Shown one piece after another: positions 47,383-57,202 of a stretch of DNA of 64,000 nt. The DNA is taken from the NCBI RefSeq assembly GCF_028623165.1, contig NZ_CP117768.1:2294001-2358000 (forward strand). The letters run 5' to 3'. The position numbers and the translations under genes are program-made. This DNA is from Nostoc sp. UHCC 0926 (GTDB lineage: Bacteria; Cyanobacteriota; Cyanobacteriia; Cyanobacteriales; Nostocaceae). A model generated the notes under the pieces. That model searched no databases. It was not told the origin of the DNA and worked only from the letters and a program-made list of their open reading frames with translations. Position 1 is the stretch's first letter; each line of letters opens with the position of its first letter.

Positions 47383-49845
47383 TTAACTTTTAGCTGAAGC
47401 AGTACAGGTTAATGATTGCTGCACGTAGGTAGGAAATGGAGCCGCTATTAATTCAATTTTGCCATCAGCGTTACGGTGCCAAGAAGTGGCTTCAACGAGA
47501 ACCTTTGGTGATACATGCGTTTGGGGAGTGACATTGCCAGTTTTTCGGTAAGCAGATAAATCTCGCACATCGTCCCAGGTGCGATCGCTCGTCACTTGCT
47601 GATTGGGATTTTGCGGCACACCACCTCGTCCTGTTGCCACAAAGCGACTGCCTTGGTTTGTAGAACAACCAGTGGCTATTTGCTGCGCTGGATTAGTTAT
47701 ATTCGCTGGCAGTTGGACTAAACCGGAATTTGGATCGATACCAATGGTATTGACTTGCACATTACCATTCACACCTAACTGTGAACTTGCAGTAATATCA
47801 TTGTCTGGTGTGAGTTGGTCACGAAATTTCAGACCAAAGATGCCTTGGGTAGTGATTTGAATATTACCACCACGACCTCGCACTGCATTAGCAACAATAT
47901 CACTGTTTTTTAATCCGAGAATGATGGGTGCATTGATATTGATATTACCCCCATTACCATTACCGCCAGCTGTTGAGGTAATCAGGCTATTGTCTCGTAG
48001 AAACAACAGGTTTGTGGTTTGTAAGGTAATATTGCCACCATTACCTGATTCTGTTTGGGCCTGGATAAAGCCTTTATTCTTTAATTGGATAGTATCTGCA
48101 TTGATGTTAATATTGCCACCATTTCCACTGCCTTGATTAGTAACACTGACTGTCCCGCCATCCGTCAGCGTTAAGTTCGGTGTGGTAATGCTCACAGTAC
48201 CTGCATTAGCTGTTAGCATATCTGGCAAACCGAATCGCTGCCGCAATGACGGATCGAGTCGGATGCTGGACGCATTAATGCTGCTATTATTTGTCTGACC
48301 TTGACCACTGATTGCGATCGATTCGGTAGCGTTGATGTTCAAATCTCCCCCATTACCTGCAAAAAATGCGGTGGCGGCAACTACTCCCCCATCCAGAATT
48401 TGCAATTTGGCAGTATCTAGTGTCAAGGTTTTGGTATTTCCGGTTGCAAATGCAATTGAGCTAATGTTGCTGTAAACTCCAAAGGGGCTTTCTCCGGTCA
48501 CCGTGGTGTTGGTGTTGCGAATCGTCACTTTACCGCCAGAGCCACTGCCAAAGGTAGCCGAAGACAGTGAGGCACCGCTTGACACCACTAGACTATTACC
48601 ATTTACAAAAACATTACCAGCGTTCGCAGTGCCTAGCGTAGTAGTGTTAATGTTGGAAGCAACACCGGGATTAATGGGTGAGAAGCCAGATATATCAATC
48701 GCCATTGCATCGATCTGGATATTGCCACTGGGACCCACTCCGAATGTTAAGTTATTTAATGCCGCTCCCTGCTTGACGGTCAGTCTGGGAGTAATGACGC
48801 TGATGTTCCCACTAGCTCCAATGCCAAAGGCTTCATTATGCACCCCGCCTTTAATCTTAGCATCGGGTGTTGTACCAATCAGATCAATTGCCTCCGTAGC
48901 CTGAAAGCGAATGTCACCACCAGGGAGATTGCCGAAATTCTGCGCCAGCACCAGAGAGCCATCGGTGAATTGAATTTGCTGACCCTGAACTTGCACAGAA
49001 CCTGCATTCACTCCACTGATATCTAATAGCGATCGCTGTGCCAGATGAATATCGCCAAAGCCTTGCACATTTCCATACCCCAACGTATAGCCCTGTGCGG
49101 TTGGCATCAAGCTGACCAGCCCTGCGCTACCCACACTCCCCAATTCTACTCGCCCTTGTTCGGCTCTCAGAGTTGCCCCATTCAAATCTAGGTTCCCACC
49201 CACCAAGGCTAGGGTTTTTCCAGGCTGTACCGACAGTTGTGTAGAACTGGGAATCCGAGTGATGGGAACCAGAGCCGATGCATTGGTCGTGGTCAAGGAG
49301 TGTCCTGTACCTTGAACCGTTATTGGTGCAGGATTGCTACCGAGTTGCAGACCAACGGGAACATTGATACTCAACAACGGGGCGGCTTGAGAACCAATTG
49401 CGCTAAATTCACTTCCATCAGCAAATTTAATGCTGTTAGCAGTAGTGCCAATAAACGATCCGCCAATATTCAATCGAGCATTTGCGCCGAAAATAATCCC
49501 ACTGGGATTGAGCAGAAACAGGCTGACGGGATTACTGCTGTTAATCGTTTTAATTACGCCATCAATCTGGGAAATACTACCCCCAGTTACACGACTGAAA
49601 ATGGTGGAGATATTGGGCGTGTTGATTAAATTAAAGGTGGCTGAACCACCGGTGGGCACGGAAAACTCACGAAAGCTGTGAAACAGATTACTACCTGCGG
49701 CACTACCGTTAGTGATGGTGAAGTTATTACCACTTTGGGAGACGGTGGTGTTGAGGGTGGCGTCGGGAGTCACCTGGGCATTGGCAAAGGGATGGCCGGT
49801 GTCGCCGCCGAACGCAAGCGACCCGTACAGATTTGCAACCTGCAA
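47383..49845 (-). CDS. Two-partner-secretion exoprotein, 5' end replaced (likely non-functional start)
   Basis: The open frame gives 820 residues. From NAQVTPDATLN on it parallels the downstream paralogue: TPS blocks NLFHSFREFSVP, SRVTGGSISQIDGVI, LFLLNPSGIIFGANARLNIGG, then the beta-helix and ATGCSTNQGSRF tail. The first ~21 residues (MQVANLYGSLAFGGDTGHPF) are not a signal peptide; they are the antisense of a GC-rich GAF-domain fragment. Similarity to the paralogue stops at GCATT(T/G)GCA (49778-49786). The native signal peptide and promoter are therefore missing, and export, perhaps expression, should fail. Either a rearrangement or an assembly join. Confidence 0.75.
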   Translation of the reverse strand: MQVANLYGSLAFGGDTGHPFANAQVTPDATLNTTVSQSGNNFTITNGSAAGSNLFHSFREFSVPTGGSATFNLINTPNISTIFSRVTGGSISQIDGVIKTINSSNPVSLFLLNPSGIIFGANARLNIGGSFIGTTANSIKFADGSEFSAIGSQAAPLLSINVPVGLQLGSNPAPITVQGTGHSLTTTNASALVPITRIPSSTQLSVQPGKTLALVGGNLDLNGATLRAEQGRVELGSVGSAGLVSLMPTAQGYTLGYGNVQGFGDIHLAQRSLLDISGVNAGSVQVQGQQIQFTDGSLVLAQNFGNLPGGDIRFQATEAIDLIGTTPDAKIKGGVHNEAFGIGASGNISVITPRLTVKQGAALNNLTFGVGPSGNIQIDAMAIDISGFSPINPGVASNINTTTLGTANAGNVFVNGNSLVVSSGASLSSATFGSGSGGKVTIRNTNTTVTGESPFGVYSNISSIAFATGNTKTLTLDTAKLQILDGGVVAATAFFAGNGGDLNINATESIAISGQGQTNNSSINASSIRLDPSLRQRFGLPDMLTANAGTVSITTPNLTLTDGGTVSVTNQGSGNGGNININADTIQLKNKGFIQAQTESGNGGNITLQTTNLLFLRDNSLITSTAGGNGNGGNININAPIILGLKNSDIVANAVRGRGGNIQITTQGIFGLKFRDQLTPDNDITASSQLGVNGNVQVNTIGIDPNSGLVQLPANITNPAQQIATGCSTNQGSRFVATGRGGVPQNPNQQVTSDRTWDDVRDLSAYRKTGNVTPQTHVSPKVLVEATSWHRNADGKIELIAAPFPTYVQQSLTCTASAKS

Positions 49846-50043
49846 ACCGACGAATTGGGAGTGGCCAGGCCCTCGGCAAAAGAAACCAAGGTAAAAGGCT
49901 CGATCACGGTGCCGCTTATGCTGAATGGCCGATTACATGGTACCTTGGGCATTGCCAAGCCGGTTTCCTACGAATTTACTCCGGAAGAGGAAGAGACACT
50001 GATGGAGATTGGAGAGGCCATTAGCCGGAAAATCGTCAGTTAA
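49781..50043 (+). pseudogene. C-terminal fragment of a GAF-domain protein, GC-rich and foreign-looking
   Basis: In frame from the junction: GIGKGMAGVAAERKRPVQIC, then VKGSITVPLMLNGRLHGTLGIAKPV, TPEEEETLMEIGEAISRKI and TAA. This is the second half of a GAF domain with its final helix. The GC content is well above the neighbours, with codons such as GCC, CGC and CCG, and there are no HIP1 octamers. Nothing upstream encodes the first half. The sequence returns to AT-rich Nostoc style by ~50070. Confidence 0.75.
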
Positions 50044-50104
50044 CAGGAGTAGCTAAACGGGTGCCTGGTTTATTTTTTATTACCAAGAATCAAGTCAGAT
50101 TCCT

Positions 50105-50349
50105 CTATAGCAATCCTATCTGATTTGTGAAAATTCGCGGTGTCCAGATCCCCGACTTCGTAAAAGTTGTCGGGGATTTACTTATAATAAAATCTATCAA
50201 TGTAGGTTGGGTTGAACGCCAGTGAAACCCAACATTTACTTCTTATTAATGTTGGGTTTCGTTTCTCAAACGCCACTTGCTTCTCCTAAGGGAGACGCTG
50301 CGCGAACAAGTCGGGAAACCGCAAGGGCGCAGTGGCTCCCCAACCTACA
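50105..50349. repeat. Two dispersed repeats incl. TGTAGGTTGG...CCAACCTACA element
   Basis: 50108-50180: TATAGCAATCC... with hairpin TCCCCGACTT/AAGTTGTCGGGGA arms. 50201-50349: inverted ends TGTAGGTTGG and CCAACCTACA around AACCCAACATT/AATGTTGGGTT and GGGAGACGCTGCGCGAAC. Non-coding MITE-like repeats filling the gap between lnt and the GAF fragment. Confidence 0.7.
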
Positions 50350-50416
50350 GATATTATAAGTGTTTAACCGAACCTGATATAACAGTAAATGCAACTTAGG
50401 ATGACGTAGTTAATTA

Positions 50417-52099
50417 CTAATTACTTATTTTATTTGGATCGCTAAATTGAGTTACCAGCCAAGCTCCTCCAGAGCATATCAACAACAAAGGTGTTAACCA
50501 ATCATCCCAACGCACATATAAAGTTTGTGTCTGTCGGCGATAAATTGTATTAGCATGAGTTTCGTAGGTATTATATCCAGATATCCACAAGGTTCTGCCG
50601 TGAGGATCTACAAAGGCTGAATATCCTGTATTCGTTGCCCGTGCTGACCATCTATCAGTTTCAATTGCCCGCATGATATCCTGTGCATGGTGCTGGAATG
50701 GCATGGATGCAGTGTAATGGGCATCGTTAGAAGAACTGAGGATAAATTGCCCACCCGCAGCAGCTTGACGGCGAAATTGCTCAGGAAAAGCAGACTCATA
50801 ACATATACTAGCGATCGCCCGACCAAAAGGAGTGTCAAATATCTGATTTGCCGAACCTGGAACTTGGTGTGCATCCAGAGGCGATAAACGCTGAATTATC
50901 CCGCCTAAAATTCCTTCAAAGGGAATATATTCTCCCAAAGGTACTAGTTTGGCTTTATCGTAGCGGCTGACAATTTCACCCTTACTGTTGAAAGTAAACA
51001 AGCTAATTGTATAACTGTCTCCCCGTTCGCCAAAAGCCCCAATCCAAGCAACTACCCCTTTTTTCTTCACTGCTGCGACTAAGGCAGTTTCCATCAAGTT
51101 GCGCTGGAAAATAGGTAAGGCTCCTTCTGGGGTGAGGACTGCACCTACACCTTGGTCTGCTAAAGTTAGATACCCATTGGTATAATTTTCTTGAGCGCGA
51201 CGAAACCCTTCGGAACTTCGTAAAAGTCGGTTCGGGATATTACCCTGAACAATCCCTACTTTCAAGGCTGCTTCTGGGGGTTGGACGATGGGACGGCTAT
51301 ATAAGATAAAACCAATCAGGTGTAAGGTAATTAATAGTCCTGTGGCGATAACCCAGTATTTATTAACAAACCGCAGAGGCGCAGAGAAGCCAGTGCGCCC
51401 TTGCGGTTCCCCGACTTGAAGCAACTGGCGCGACACAGAGGAAATTCTCTCTGCGCCCTTTGCGCCTTCTCTGCGAGACGCTGCGCGAAGGCGGTTCGTC
51501 CATCCTTCAGCAATTAAGCCATTTATAGCAACTATTGCTGCTGTCACAGTATTAGGCCCAGAGAGTTGGCCCAGATGTAAAATCACGAGATTATGCGGAC
51601 TTTGGGTGTAAGCAAGAGAACTCCACCACAGCGGCCCAGCACTCCATAGACTTTCTAGGCCGCACCAGACGGCTGTACCAATTAATATACGTAGCCACGA
51701 TTTTTGTCCGCCCAGGCGAACCATTACAGCCGCCCAAATAGTAACGAATACCCCTCCCAATACACTGATAAATCCCCAACAAAAAAGGGTAATTGCCAAA
51801 CTTGGTAACCAAGGAACACCCAACCATGTCATCGGATGAATTCCCGTAATCCAAAATAAGGCGACACCGTGATAACCGATACCCCAGAGGAAAGCCGGGG
51901 GGAATTGGTTTTTGGCTTTAGCTGAAGTGACAACTAGCACCCATAAGGGGACTAGGGCAATCCAAGCCAATAACCATGCACCTACAGGGGCTACGGTTAG
52001 CCCCATTAAAATGCCGCTGGCTAAGGCAATCAAGTAAGGGAGTGAGGCGGTTAACCTCTCCCCCTGCTTTTTATTCTGCTTCTTCTGCATCGACAGCAT
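50417..52099 (-). CDS. lnt: Apolipoprotein N-acyltransferase with a repeat inserted in frame
   Basis: 560 residues. About six to eight N-terminal membrane helices are followed by the periplasmic nitrilase-like domain with the catalytic triad Glu in [11 protein letters not shown], Lys in [14 protein letters not shown] and Cys in [11 protein letters not shown]. It adds the third acyl chain to lipoproteins in the plasma membrane. Residues ~202-244 ([20 protein letters not shown] onward) are coded by a dispersed DNA repeat of 129 bp (51371-51499), exactly 43 codons, placed before the helix that precedes the catalytic domain. The start overlaps the end of gyrA by up to 29 bases, so the two are co-transcribed. 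It converges with nothing upstream of 50417. Confidence 0.85.
   Translation of the reverse strand: MLSMQKKQNKKQGERLTASLPYLIALASGILMGLTVAPVGAWLLAWIALVPLWVLVVTSAKAKNQFPPAFLWGIGYHGVALFWITGIHPMTWLGVPWLPSLAITLFCWGFISVLGGVFVTIWAAVMVRLGGQKSWLRILIGTAVWCGLESLWSAGPLWWSSLAYTQSPHNLVILHLGQLSGPNTVTAAIVAINGLIAEGWTNRLRAASRREGAKGAERISSVSRQLLQVGEPQGRTGFSAPLRFVNKYWVIATGLLITLHLIGFILYSRPIVQPPEAALKVGIVQGNIPNRLLRSSEGFRRAQENYTNGYLTLADQGVGAVLTPEGALPIFQRNLMETALVAAVKKKGVVAWIGAFGERGDSYTISLFTFNSKGEIVSRYDKAKLVPLGEYIPFEGILGGIIQRLSPLDAHQVPGSANQIFDTPFGRAIASICYESAFPEQFRRQAAAGGQFILSSSNDAHYTASMPFQHHAQDIMRAIETDRWSARATNTGYSAFVDPHGRTLWISGYNTYETHANTIYRRQTQTLYVRWDDWLTPLLLICSGGAWLVTQFSDPNKISN
51371..51499. repeat. Dispersed repeat inside lnt
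   Basis: CCGCAGAGGCGCAGAGAAGCC...CTGCGCCCTTTGCGCC...GCGAGACGCTGCGCGAAGGCGG, a repeat type that is normally intergenic (compare 50281-50340 and 55310-55420). 129 bp and stop-free in the lnt frame. Confidence 0.7.
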
Positions 52100-54677
52100 C
52101 AGGTGGAACTATTGCCACTCCGGTAATGGCATCATCTTCGTCTAAACGCTGTACTCTGACTCCAGTTGCCGATCGCGATTGGATAGAAATCGCATTCACC
52201 GCTTGCCGGATGATAATACCGCGATTTGTCACCATCATGATTTCATCATCATCATTGTTGACAATGCGTAGGGTTGCCAACTTGTCTTTGTTTTTGCGGT
52301 TTTTGAACTTGGTTGCCATTAAACCCTGACCGGCACGGTTTTGCAGCCGGAACTGGGCAACTGGTACGCGCTTACCATATCCTCCCATTGTAATTACCAA
52401 CACCCAAGGGCCAACAATGCCATTGCTAGGCACTTCTGCGGACTCTTCATTAATTTCGGTAATTTCGATATCTTCTGTTTCGATTGTTTCGATATCTTCA
52501 ATTTCGGTTTCTGTAACTATATCCAAAGTTTCAAGAATTGCTGCGGGGAGAATATCCATACCCACCAGTTCATCTTTATTTTTGAGTTTCATGGCTTTCA
52601 CCCCACGAGTCGCCCTACTTAAAGGACGCAGTTGTTCGTGGTTGCACCGGAAGTTAATCGCCATCCCGTTACGAGAACCAATGATTACACTGTCCTCTAC
52701 TCTAGCGCGTCGCACCCAGCGGAGTTGGTCACCTTCTTCTAAGGAAATGGCAATCAAACCATTGGCGCGAATGTGACTAAAGGCTGCCAATTCGGTTTTC
52801 TTGATATTGCCGCCCTTAGTGAGCATGACCAGATATTCTTCATTGCTAAACTCGTCAACAGGTACAATCGAGGTGATTTTTTCCTCTTTGGGAATGGGTA
52901 GCATTTGGACAATTGGTGTCCCGCGACTAGTACGCGAACTTACTGGAATTTGATACGCTCTCAGGCAGTAAACGACACCACGTTCACTAAAGAATAAAAT
53001 ACTGTCGTGATCGCAGCAAGTCAAGAAATGCTCAACGGTATCATCATCTTTCACCTTGGCTGCGGCTTTACCTCTGGTAGCACGGCTTTGCGCTTCAAAG
53101 GTGTTAACTGGCATCCGTTTGATGTAGCCTTGCTCTGTAACCAAAATTATTGCTTTTTCATTGGCAATTAGGTCACGGTCATCTAATTCCCCTTCCCCTG
53201 GTAAAATCACCGTGCGGCGGGGTGTGGCGAAGCTAGTTTTCAGTTGCCCGACTTCAGTTTCGATGATTTCCAGCACTCTCTCCCGGCGGGCCAAAATATC
53301 TTGTAAGTCGGTAATTTTCGCTTGTAATTCCTCGTGTTCTAGACGAATTTTGTCTGCTTCTAAGGCAGTCAACCGCCGTAATTGCATCTGCAAAATCGCA
53401 TCTGCTTGCACTTCCGAAAGTCCGTAAGTTGTGATCAACTCACCTTTGGCTGTGGGCGCATCGGGGGCATGGCGAATCAAGACAATAATCGGATCTAACT
53501 GGGACAGGGCAATCAATAACCCTTGGAGGAGATGATCGCGTTCTTCGGCTTTCCGCAGTTCGTAACGGGTGCGTCTGGCAATGGATTCGATGCGGAAATC
53601 CAAGAAGACGCTTAAGAACTGCTTGAGGGTGAGTACCTGGGGTTCGCTATTCACCAACGCCAGCATATTCGCCCCAAAGTTGGCTTGCAGTGGTGTTTGC
53701 TTGTAGAGGTTGTTCAGCACGACGCGGGGATAAGCATCACGCTTGAGTTCGATCACAATTCGCATCCCGTCGCGATCGCTTTCATCACGGATATCTGCAA
53801 TGCCCTCTAGCCGCTTTTCATTCACCATTTCGGCGATTTTTTCAATCAGCGCCGCTTTATTGGTTTGATAGGGCAATTCGGTGATGATAATTGCTTCTCT
53901 ATCTGGGCGTCCCCGCTGTTCAACGGTTTCAATGTTAGCTACACCACGCATGGTAATGGAACCACGCCCGGTGGTGTAAGCTTCTCGAATGGCAGATGTC
54001 CCCAAAATCTGTGCCCCAGTCGGAAAGTCTGGGCCGTGGACATACTGCATTAATTCCAGGTCGGTGATTTCTGGATTGTGGATTACAGCCACCAAAGCAT
54101 CAATTAATTCGCCCAAATTGTGCGGCGGAATGTTGGTTGCCATGCCCACGGCAATCCCAGAGGAACCGTTGAGCAACAACTGGGGAATCCGCGCCGGTAG
54201 CACTGTTGGTTCTTGCTGGGAACCGTCGAAGTTATCGGCAAAATCTACAGTTTCTAATTCGATGTCGTGCAGTAGACCGGCACTAGTTAAAGCTTGCAAG
54301 CGGCATTCTGTGTATCGCATTGCCGCGGGCGGATCATTGTCTACCGAACCAAAGTTACCATGTCCGTTAACTAAGGGCGATCGCATGGAAAAATCCTGCG
54401 CCATCCGCACCAAGGCATCATACACTGCTGTGTCGCCGTGGGGGTGATATTTACCCAACACTTCCCCCACTACACGGGCGCATTTCTTAAACGGGCGATC
54501 GTGGAGCAGACCTAGCTCGTGCATTGCGTAGAGAATGCGACGATGCACAGGTTTTAGACCATCCCTGGCATCTGGCAACGCCCGACCCACTATCACGCTC
54601 ATGGCGTATTCCAGATAAGACTGCGACATTTCGGTTCGCAAGTCTATCGGGATAATCCTCTCCTGTGAGGTTGTCAT
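52071..54677 (-). CDS. gyrA: DNA gyrase subunit A
   Basis: 868 residues. The N-terminus ([20 protein letters not shown]) and [20 protein letters not shown] form the breakage-reunion domain; the active-site Tyr is in MRYTECRLQ. The quinolone-determining Ser of E. coli (position 83) is Thr here, with the Asp at 87 kept. The C-terminal beta-pinwheel (from ~500) has the GyrA-box-like [10 protein letters not shown] and repeated ATRG motifs, supporting gyrase over topoisomerase IV. An acidic insert ([20 protein letters not shown]) lies near 730-755. It introduces negative supercoils with GyrB. lnt overlaps its 3' end. Confidence 0.9.
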   Translation of the reverse strand: MTTSQERIIPIDLRTEMSQSYLEYAMSVIVGRALPDARDGLKPVHRRILYAMHELGLLHDRPFKKCARVVGEVLGKYHPHGDTAVYDALVRMAQDFSMRSPLVNGHGNFGSVDNDPPAAMRYTECRLQALTSAGLLHDIELETVDFADNFDGSQQEPTVLPARIPQLLLNGSSGIAVGMATNIPPHNLGELIDALVAVIHNPEITDLELMQYVHGPDFPTGAQILGTSAIREAYTTGRGSITMRGVANIETVEQRGRPDREAIIITELPYQTNKAALIEKIAEMVNEKRLEGIADIRDESDRDGMRIVIELKRDAYPRVVLNNLYKQTPLQANFGANMLALVNSEPQVLTLKQFLSVFLDFRIESIARRTRYELRKAEERDHLLQGLLIALSQLDPIIVLIRHAPDAPTAKGELITTYGLSEVQADAILQMQLRRLTALEADKIRLEHEELQAKITDLQDILARRERVLEIIETEVGQLKTSFATPRRTVILPGEGELDDRDLIANEKAIILVTEQGYIKRMPVNTFEAQSRATRGKAAAKVKDDDTVEHFLTCCDHDSILFFSERGVVYCLRAYQIPVSSRTSRGTPIVQMLPIPKEEKITSIVPVDEFSNEEYLVMLTKGGNIKKTELAAFSHIRANGLIAISLEEGDQLRWVRRARVEDSVIIGSRNGMAINFRCNHEQLRPLSRATRGVKAMKLKNKDELVGMDILPAAILETLDIVTETEIEDIETIETEDIEITEINEESAEVPSNGIVGPWVLVITMGGYGKRVPVAQFRLQNRAGQGLMATKFKNRKNKDKLATLRIVNNDDDEIMMVTNRGIIIRQAVNAISIQSRSATGVRVQRLDEDDAITGVAIVPPDAVDAEEAE

Positions 54678-55022
54678 AACCTAAAAATCTCCAAAAATCG
54701 TAGATTTTAGCTTTTTTACTCAACAAAGCGCAAAATTATTCTAAATTGCTCTTGAATAATTGCCATAATTTGATACAATCCTAGCATATATAATGCCTTT
54801 TTTTGCCTGAATAACTAACCCAAATATCTAGTTAAAAAAGGGTATAATAAATTACAGCAAAAAAGCTATTAGCTAGTTAAAGAGAGGAATGAACTAAAAG
54901 TTTGCTTAGTGCAAATTTACTTAACTTGAAATATGACGGGGTAAATTTAAGAGAACAATCTAAATTGGCTTTATAAGCTCTTACTTTTATAACCGTTATT
55001 TACCAAAAATTCTGAGGATCTA
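54678..55022. other. Divergent promoter region of gyrA and a small gene
   Basis: 345 AT-rich bases between gyrA (minus) and the small gene at 55023 (plus). Both promoters must lie here. No repeat, hairpin or RNA gene recognised. Confidence 0.4.
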
Positions 55023-55235
55023 ATGACTTTCCAACAACTAGAAATAGGTGACTACTTTCGGATACCTGGTATGAGTGACCGTTGCGTATATAGAAAGGCT
55101 AACAGTTCAAATTGCAGCCTAAACGCTTTATTACAGCCAATCCGAGCAAAAACAAAAGTTGCACCGCTTACTTTTGCAGAGATTACTAACTATTTTGCAC
55201 TCAAGCAAGAATTCCTTCAAAGTCTCAGGCGATAA
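55023..55235 (+). CDS. Small conserved cyanobacterial protein
   Basis: 70 residues, ATG after GAGGA. The sequence FQQLEIGDYFRIPGMSDRCV then YRKANSSNCSLNALLQPIR is a pattern I have seen in short Nostoc proteins of this size: a beta-rich start (Q-x-L-x-I-G-D-Y-F-R) with a Tyr-Arg-Lys segment that recalls small SH3-like folds. No signal peptide or membrane segment. Real by its ribosome site and composition; function unknown. Confidence 0.65.
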   Translation: MTFQQLEIGDYFRIPGMSDRCVYRKANSSNCSLNALLQPIRAKTKVAPLTFAEITNYFALKQEFLQSLRR

Positions 55236-55279
55236 AGGTTATACGTTTTCCTTAACACTCAAGCAGAAGTTGGCTTTTT

Positions 55280-55425
55280 TTTCGATGAGGCGATGCCTAC
55301 GGTGGTCACTGACTTGTACTGAGCGCAGTCGTTGGCGCAGCCTCTCGCAGAGAAGTAGCTTGTCGTTCGTGCAGCGTCTCGTAGAGAAGTGCGGCAAGCT
55401 ACGCTTCCTGATTGAGTACAATTTC
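55280..55425. repeat. Dispersed repeat cluster
   Basis: GCGCAGCCTCTCGCAGAGAAG, CAGCGTCTCGTAGAGAAG and GCAAGCTACGCTTC, members of the GAGACGCTACG/CGTAGAGAAG palindrome family also at 6155-6245. No gene in 55236-55548. Confidence 0.65.
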
Positions 55426-55548
55426 AAACGTTTGTGACAGTTCATCAATCGAAAAGGAGTTTAACAGTTAGGACATTTTTGTTAACAAACCCAACTGATG
55501 GCTCACGCCCGATACCACAGGATATTTTAACGTAAAGGAGAGCAAATT

Positions 55549-56202
55549 TTGGCAGCAGTCCGAGTCCGCCAGCATGTTAATCCACTTGGTAAAAAGTATC
55601 AAACACCAGCAAGTCCCCAAGACTGGGAAAAAATTTATGCAAAGCCAAATCAACCACTACATTTAGATATTGGCTGCGCTAAGGGACAGTTTTTGATAAA
55701 TATGGCCAAGATAGAACCAAACTGGAATTATCTAGGCTTAGAAATTCGGGAACCACTGGTGGGGGAGGCGAATAAGTTGCGTTTTGAGTTAGGTTTAACA
55801 AATCTTCATTACTTGTTTTGCAATGTGAATAACTCACTGCACTCACTTTTATCTTCCCTCCCTCCAGGAAGTTTACAACGCGTTACAATTCAATTCCCCG
55901 ATCCTTGGTTTAAAACCCGCCATGCTAAACGTCGTGTAGTCCAACCAGAATTAGTGGCAGACTTAGCCAGTTATCTTGCGGTTGGTTCGGTTGTATTTCT
56001 GCAATCAGATATGGAATTTGTCGCTGTGGAAATGCGCGATCGCTTTGCTGCTCACCCAGCTTATCAGAAAATGGGCGCTGGAGAATGGCTAGCCCAAAAC
56101 CCACTCCCAGTCCCCACAGAACGGGAAACAAGCGTCCTATCGCGGGGTGAACCTGTTTATCGGGCTTTATTTGTCAGGCGAGAAATTGTGAATGAAGAGT
56201 AG
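55549..56202 (+). CDS. trmB: tRNA (guanine-N7)-methyltransferase
   Basis: 217 residues from a TTG at 55549 preceded by AAGGAGAG, which decides the start. The SAM-binding motif LDIGCAKGQFLINMA (residues ~40-54) and the family signature QFPDPWFKTRHAKRRVVQPE (residues ~118-137) are complete; the C-terminal PTERETSVLSRGEPVYRALF is typical. It methylates G46 in the variable loop of tRNAs, using SAM, in the cytoplasm. No close partner gene. Confidence 0.9.
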   Translation: MAAVRVRQHVNPLGKKYQTPASPQDWEKIYAKPNQPLHLDIGCAKGQFLINMAKIEPNWNYLGLEIREPLVGEANKLRFELGLTNLHYLFCNVNNSLHSLLSSLPPGSLQRVTIQFPDPWFKTRHAKRRVVQPELVADLASYLAVGSVVFLQSDMEFVAVEMRDRFAAHPAYQKMGAGEWLAQNPLPVPTERETSVLSRGEPVYRALFVRREIVNEE

Positions 56203-56465
56203 TAACAGCGCGATGATGTAGCACTATAAACGCCAAGTTTGACTTGGTTTTGTAGAGATTGCATGATGGAGGCAGAAGGCACAAATGCAAACAACATCAG
56301 CTTTTTGTAGCTTTTTATTACTAACCCTTGTTAGTTATCGAGATTTGCTTGTCGTTAGAGATTGCCTGTCACCCATCAAACAGCAAACTTTTCGTGACAT
56401 AAATGTTTTAGTTAATAGTAAAAATTTCTTAAAATATTTAATTTTAATTGGTGTAAGAGAGTTTA

Positions 56466-56718
56466 TATATGACTCATATTTGATTTTTGAAATACACATA
56501 GGGGAGCCAGTGCGTTGCGGAGGTTCCCGACGCTGCGCTATCCGTTGTAGGAACTGGCGTTGCGTTAGCCAGAGGCATAACACACCATCCCAAGGTTTTG
56601 GTGCCGTACTCTCGGCGATAACACAATGCCAGTCCGCTGAAGTCGGGAAACCTGCTTACACGGCTGGCTCCCCTACATCTATTTAGATTTTTTCATGCAA
56701 TCAAATCGGATTGCTATA
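56466..56718. mobile_element. Large MITE-like repeat before the first precursor gene
   Basis: Left part TATGACTCATATTTGATTTTTGAAATACACAT, inverted blocks AGGGGAGCCAG / CTGGCTCCCCT, right part GATTTTTTCATGCAATCAAA...GCTATAG. It shares its left shoulder with 58847-58975, which also lies upstream of a precursor gene. Non-coding. Confidence 0.6.
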
Positions 56719-56929
56719 GTTTGAGTAGCTATTACATACCTTTACAAAAAATAGGGATAACAAAAAAAATTCATTTTTTAGTGACATAAAAGTTATATTT
56801 CTGTCTTACTTATAATTCTGACAATTGAGTTAGGTAGTTTCCTCTTTTCCTAAAATAAGGAGATATTAGGCAATTAAACTGCTTAGTGTTTAAGCCTAAA
56901 AATAGTCGAAATATAAGAGGAAAATGAAC

Positions 56930-57175
56930 ATGGAAAGGAAAGAAAGAAAGTATAACAGTCAAATTGAAATTAACAATTTGATTGATGATGCTGTGAAAAA
57001 TGCTGTGACACGTCGGAACGAAGTTTTGGATTCAGAAAACGCTTTGTTATCTATGTCTGAGGAAGAAGCAAAAAGCGTTGCAGGTGGAGTATCAGCATTA
57101 ATACTTGGTAAGTGTCCTATTACTATAGGAATCGTAGCAAATCCCAATCCAACTGACACCACGTTGTATTCATAA
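56930..57175 (+). CDS. Double-glycine peptide precursor 1
   Basis: 81 residues from ATG 56930 (an ATG at 56924 also exists; the paralogue at 59128 and the ten-base spacing from GAGGAAAA favour 56930). The leader, YNSQIEINNLIDDAV-KNAV-TRRNEVLDSENALLSMSEEE-AKSVAGG, ends in Gly-Gly, the cut site of C39-type peptidase exporters. The core is ~28 residues: VSALILGKCPITIGIVANPN-PTDTTLYS, hydrophobic with one Cys. The leader is close to those at 59128 and 57718. Probably a ribosomal peptide (bacteriocin-like) exported by the transporter at 62262. The Cys-rich gene follows 27 bases later. Confidence 0.8.
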   Translation: MERKERKYNSQIEINNLIDDAVKNAVTRRNEVLDSENALLSMSEEEAKSVAGGVSALILGKCPITIGIVANPNPTDTTLYS

Positions 57176-57202
57176 ATATTCTCTCCACTGGAGGCTCAAT
57201 TG

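Noticed and set aside
49678..49780. N-terminal part of a GAF protein upstream of the junction
   Set aside because: The frame is open there, but this DNA is the antisense of the exoprotein TPS region; real GAF sequence starts only at about 49781.
52071..54677. Topoisomerase IV subunit (parC) instead of gyrA
   Set aside because: A GyrA-box-like motif and the full six-blade C-terminal domain favour gyrase A.
56285..56686. 133-residue plus-strand gene
   Set aside because: The frame runs through a MITE-like repeat and has repeat-derived Cys/Arg-rich composition.
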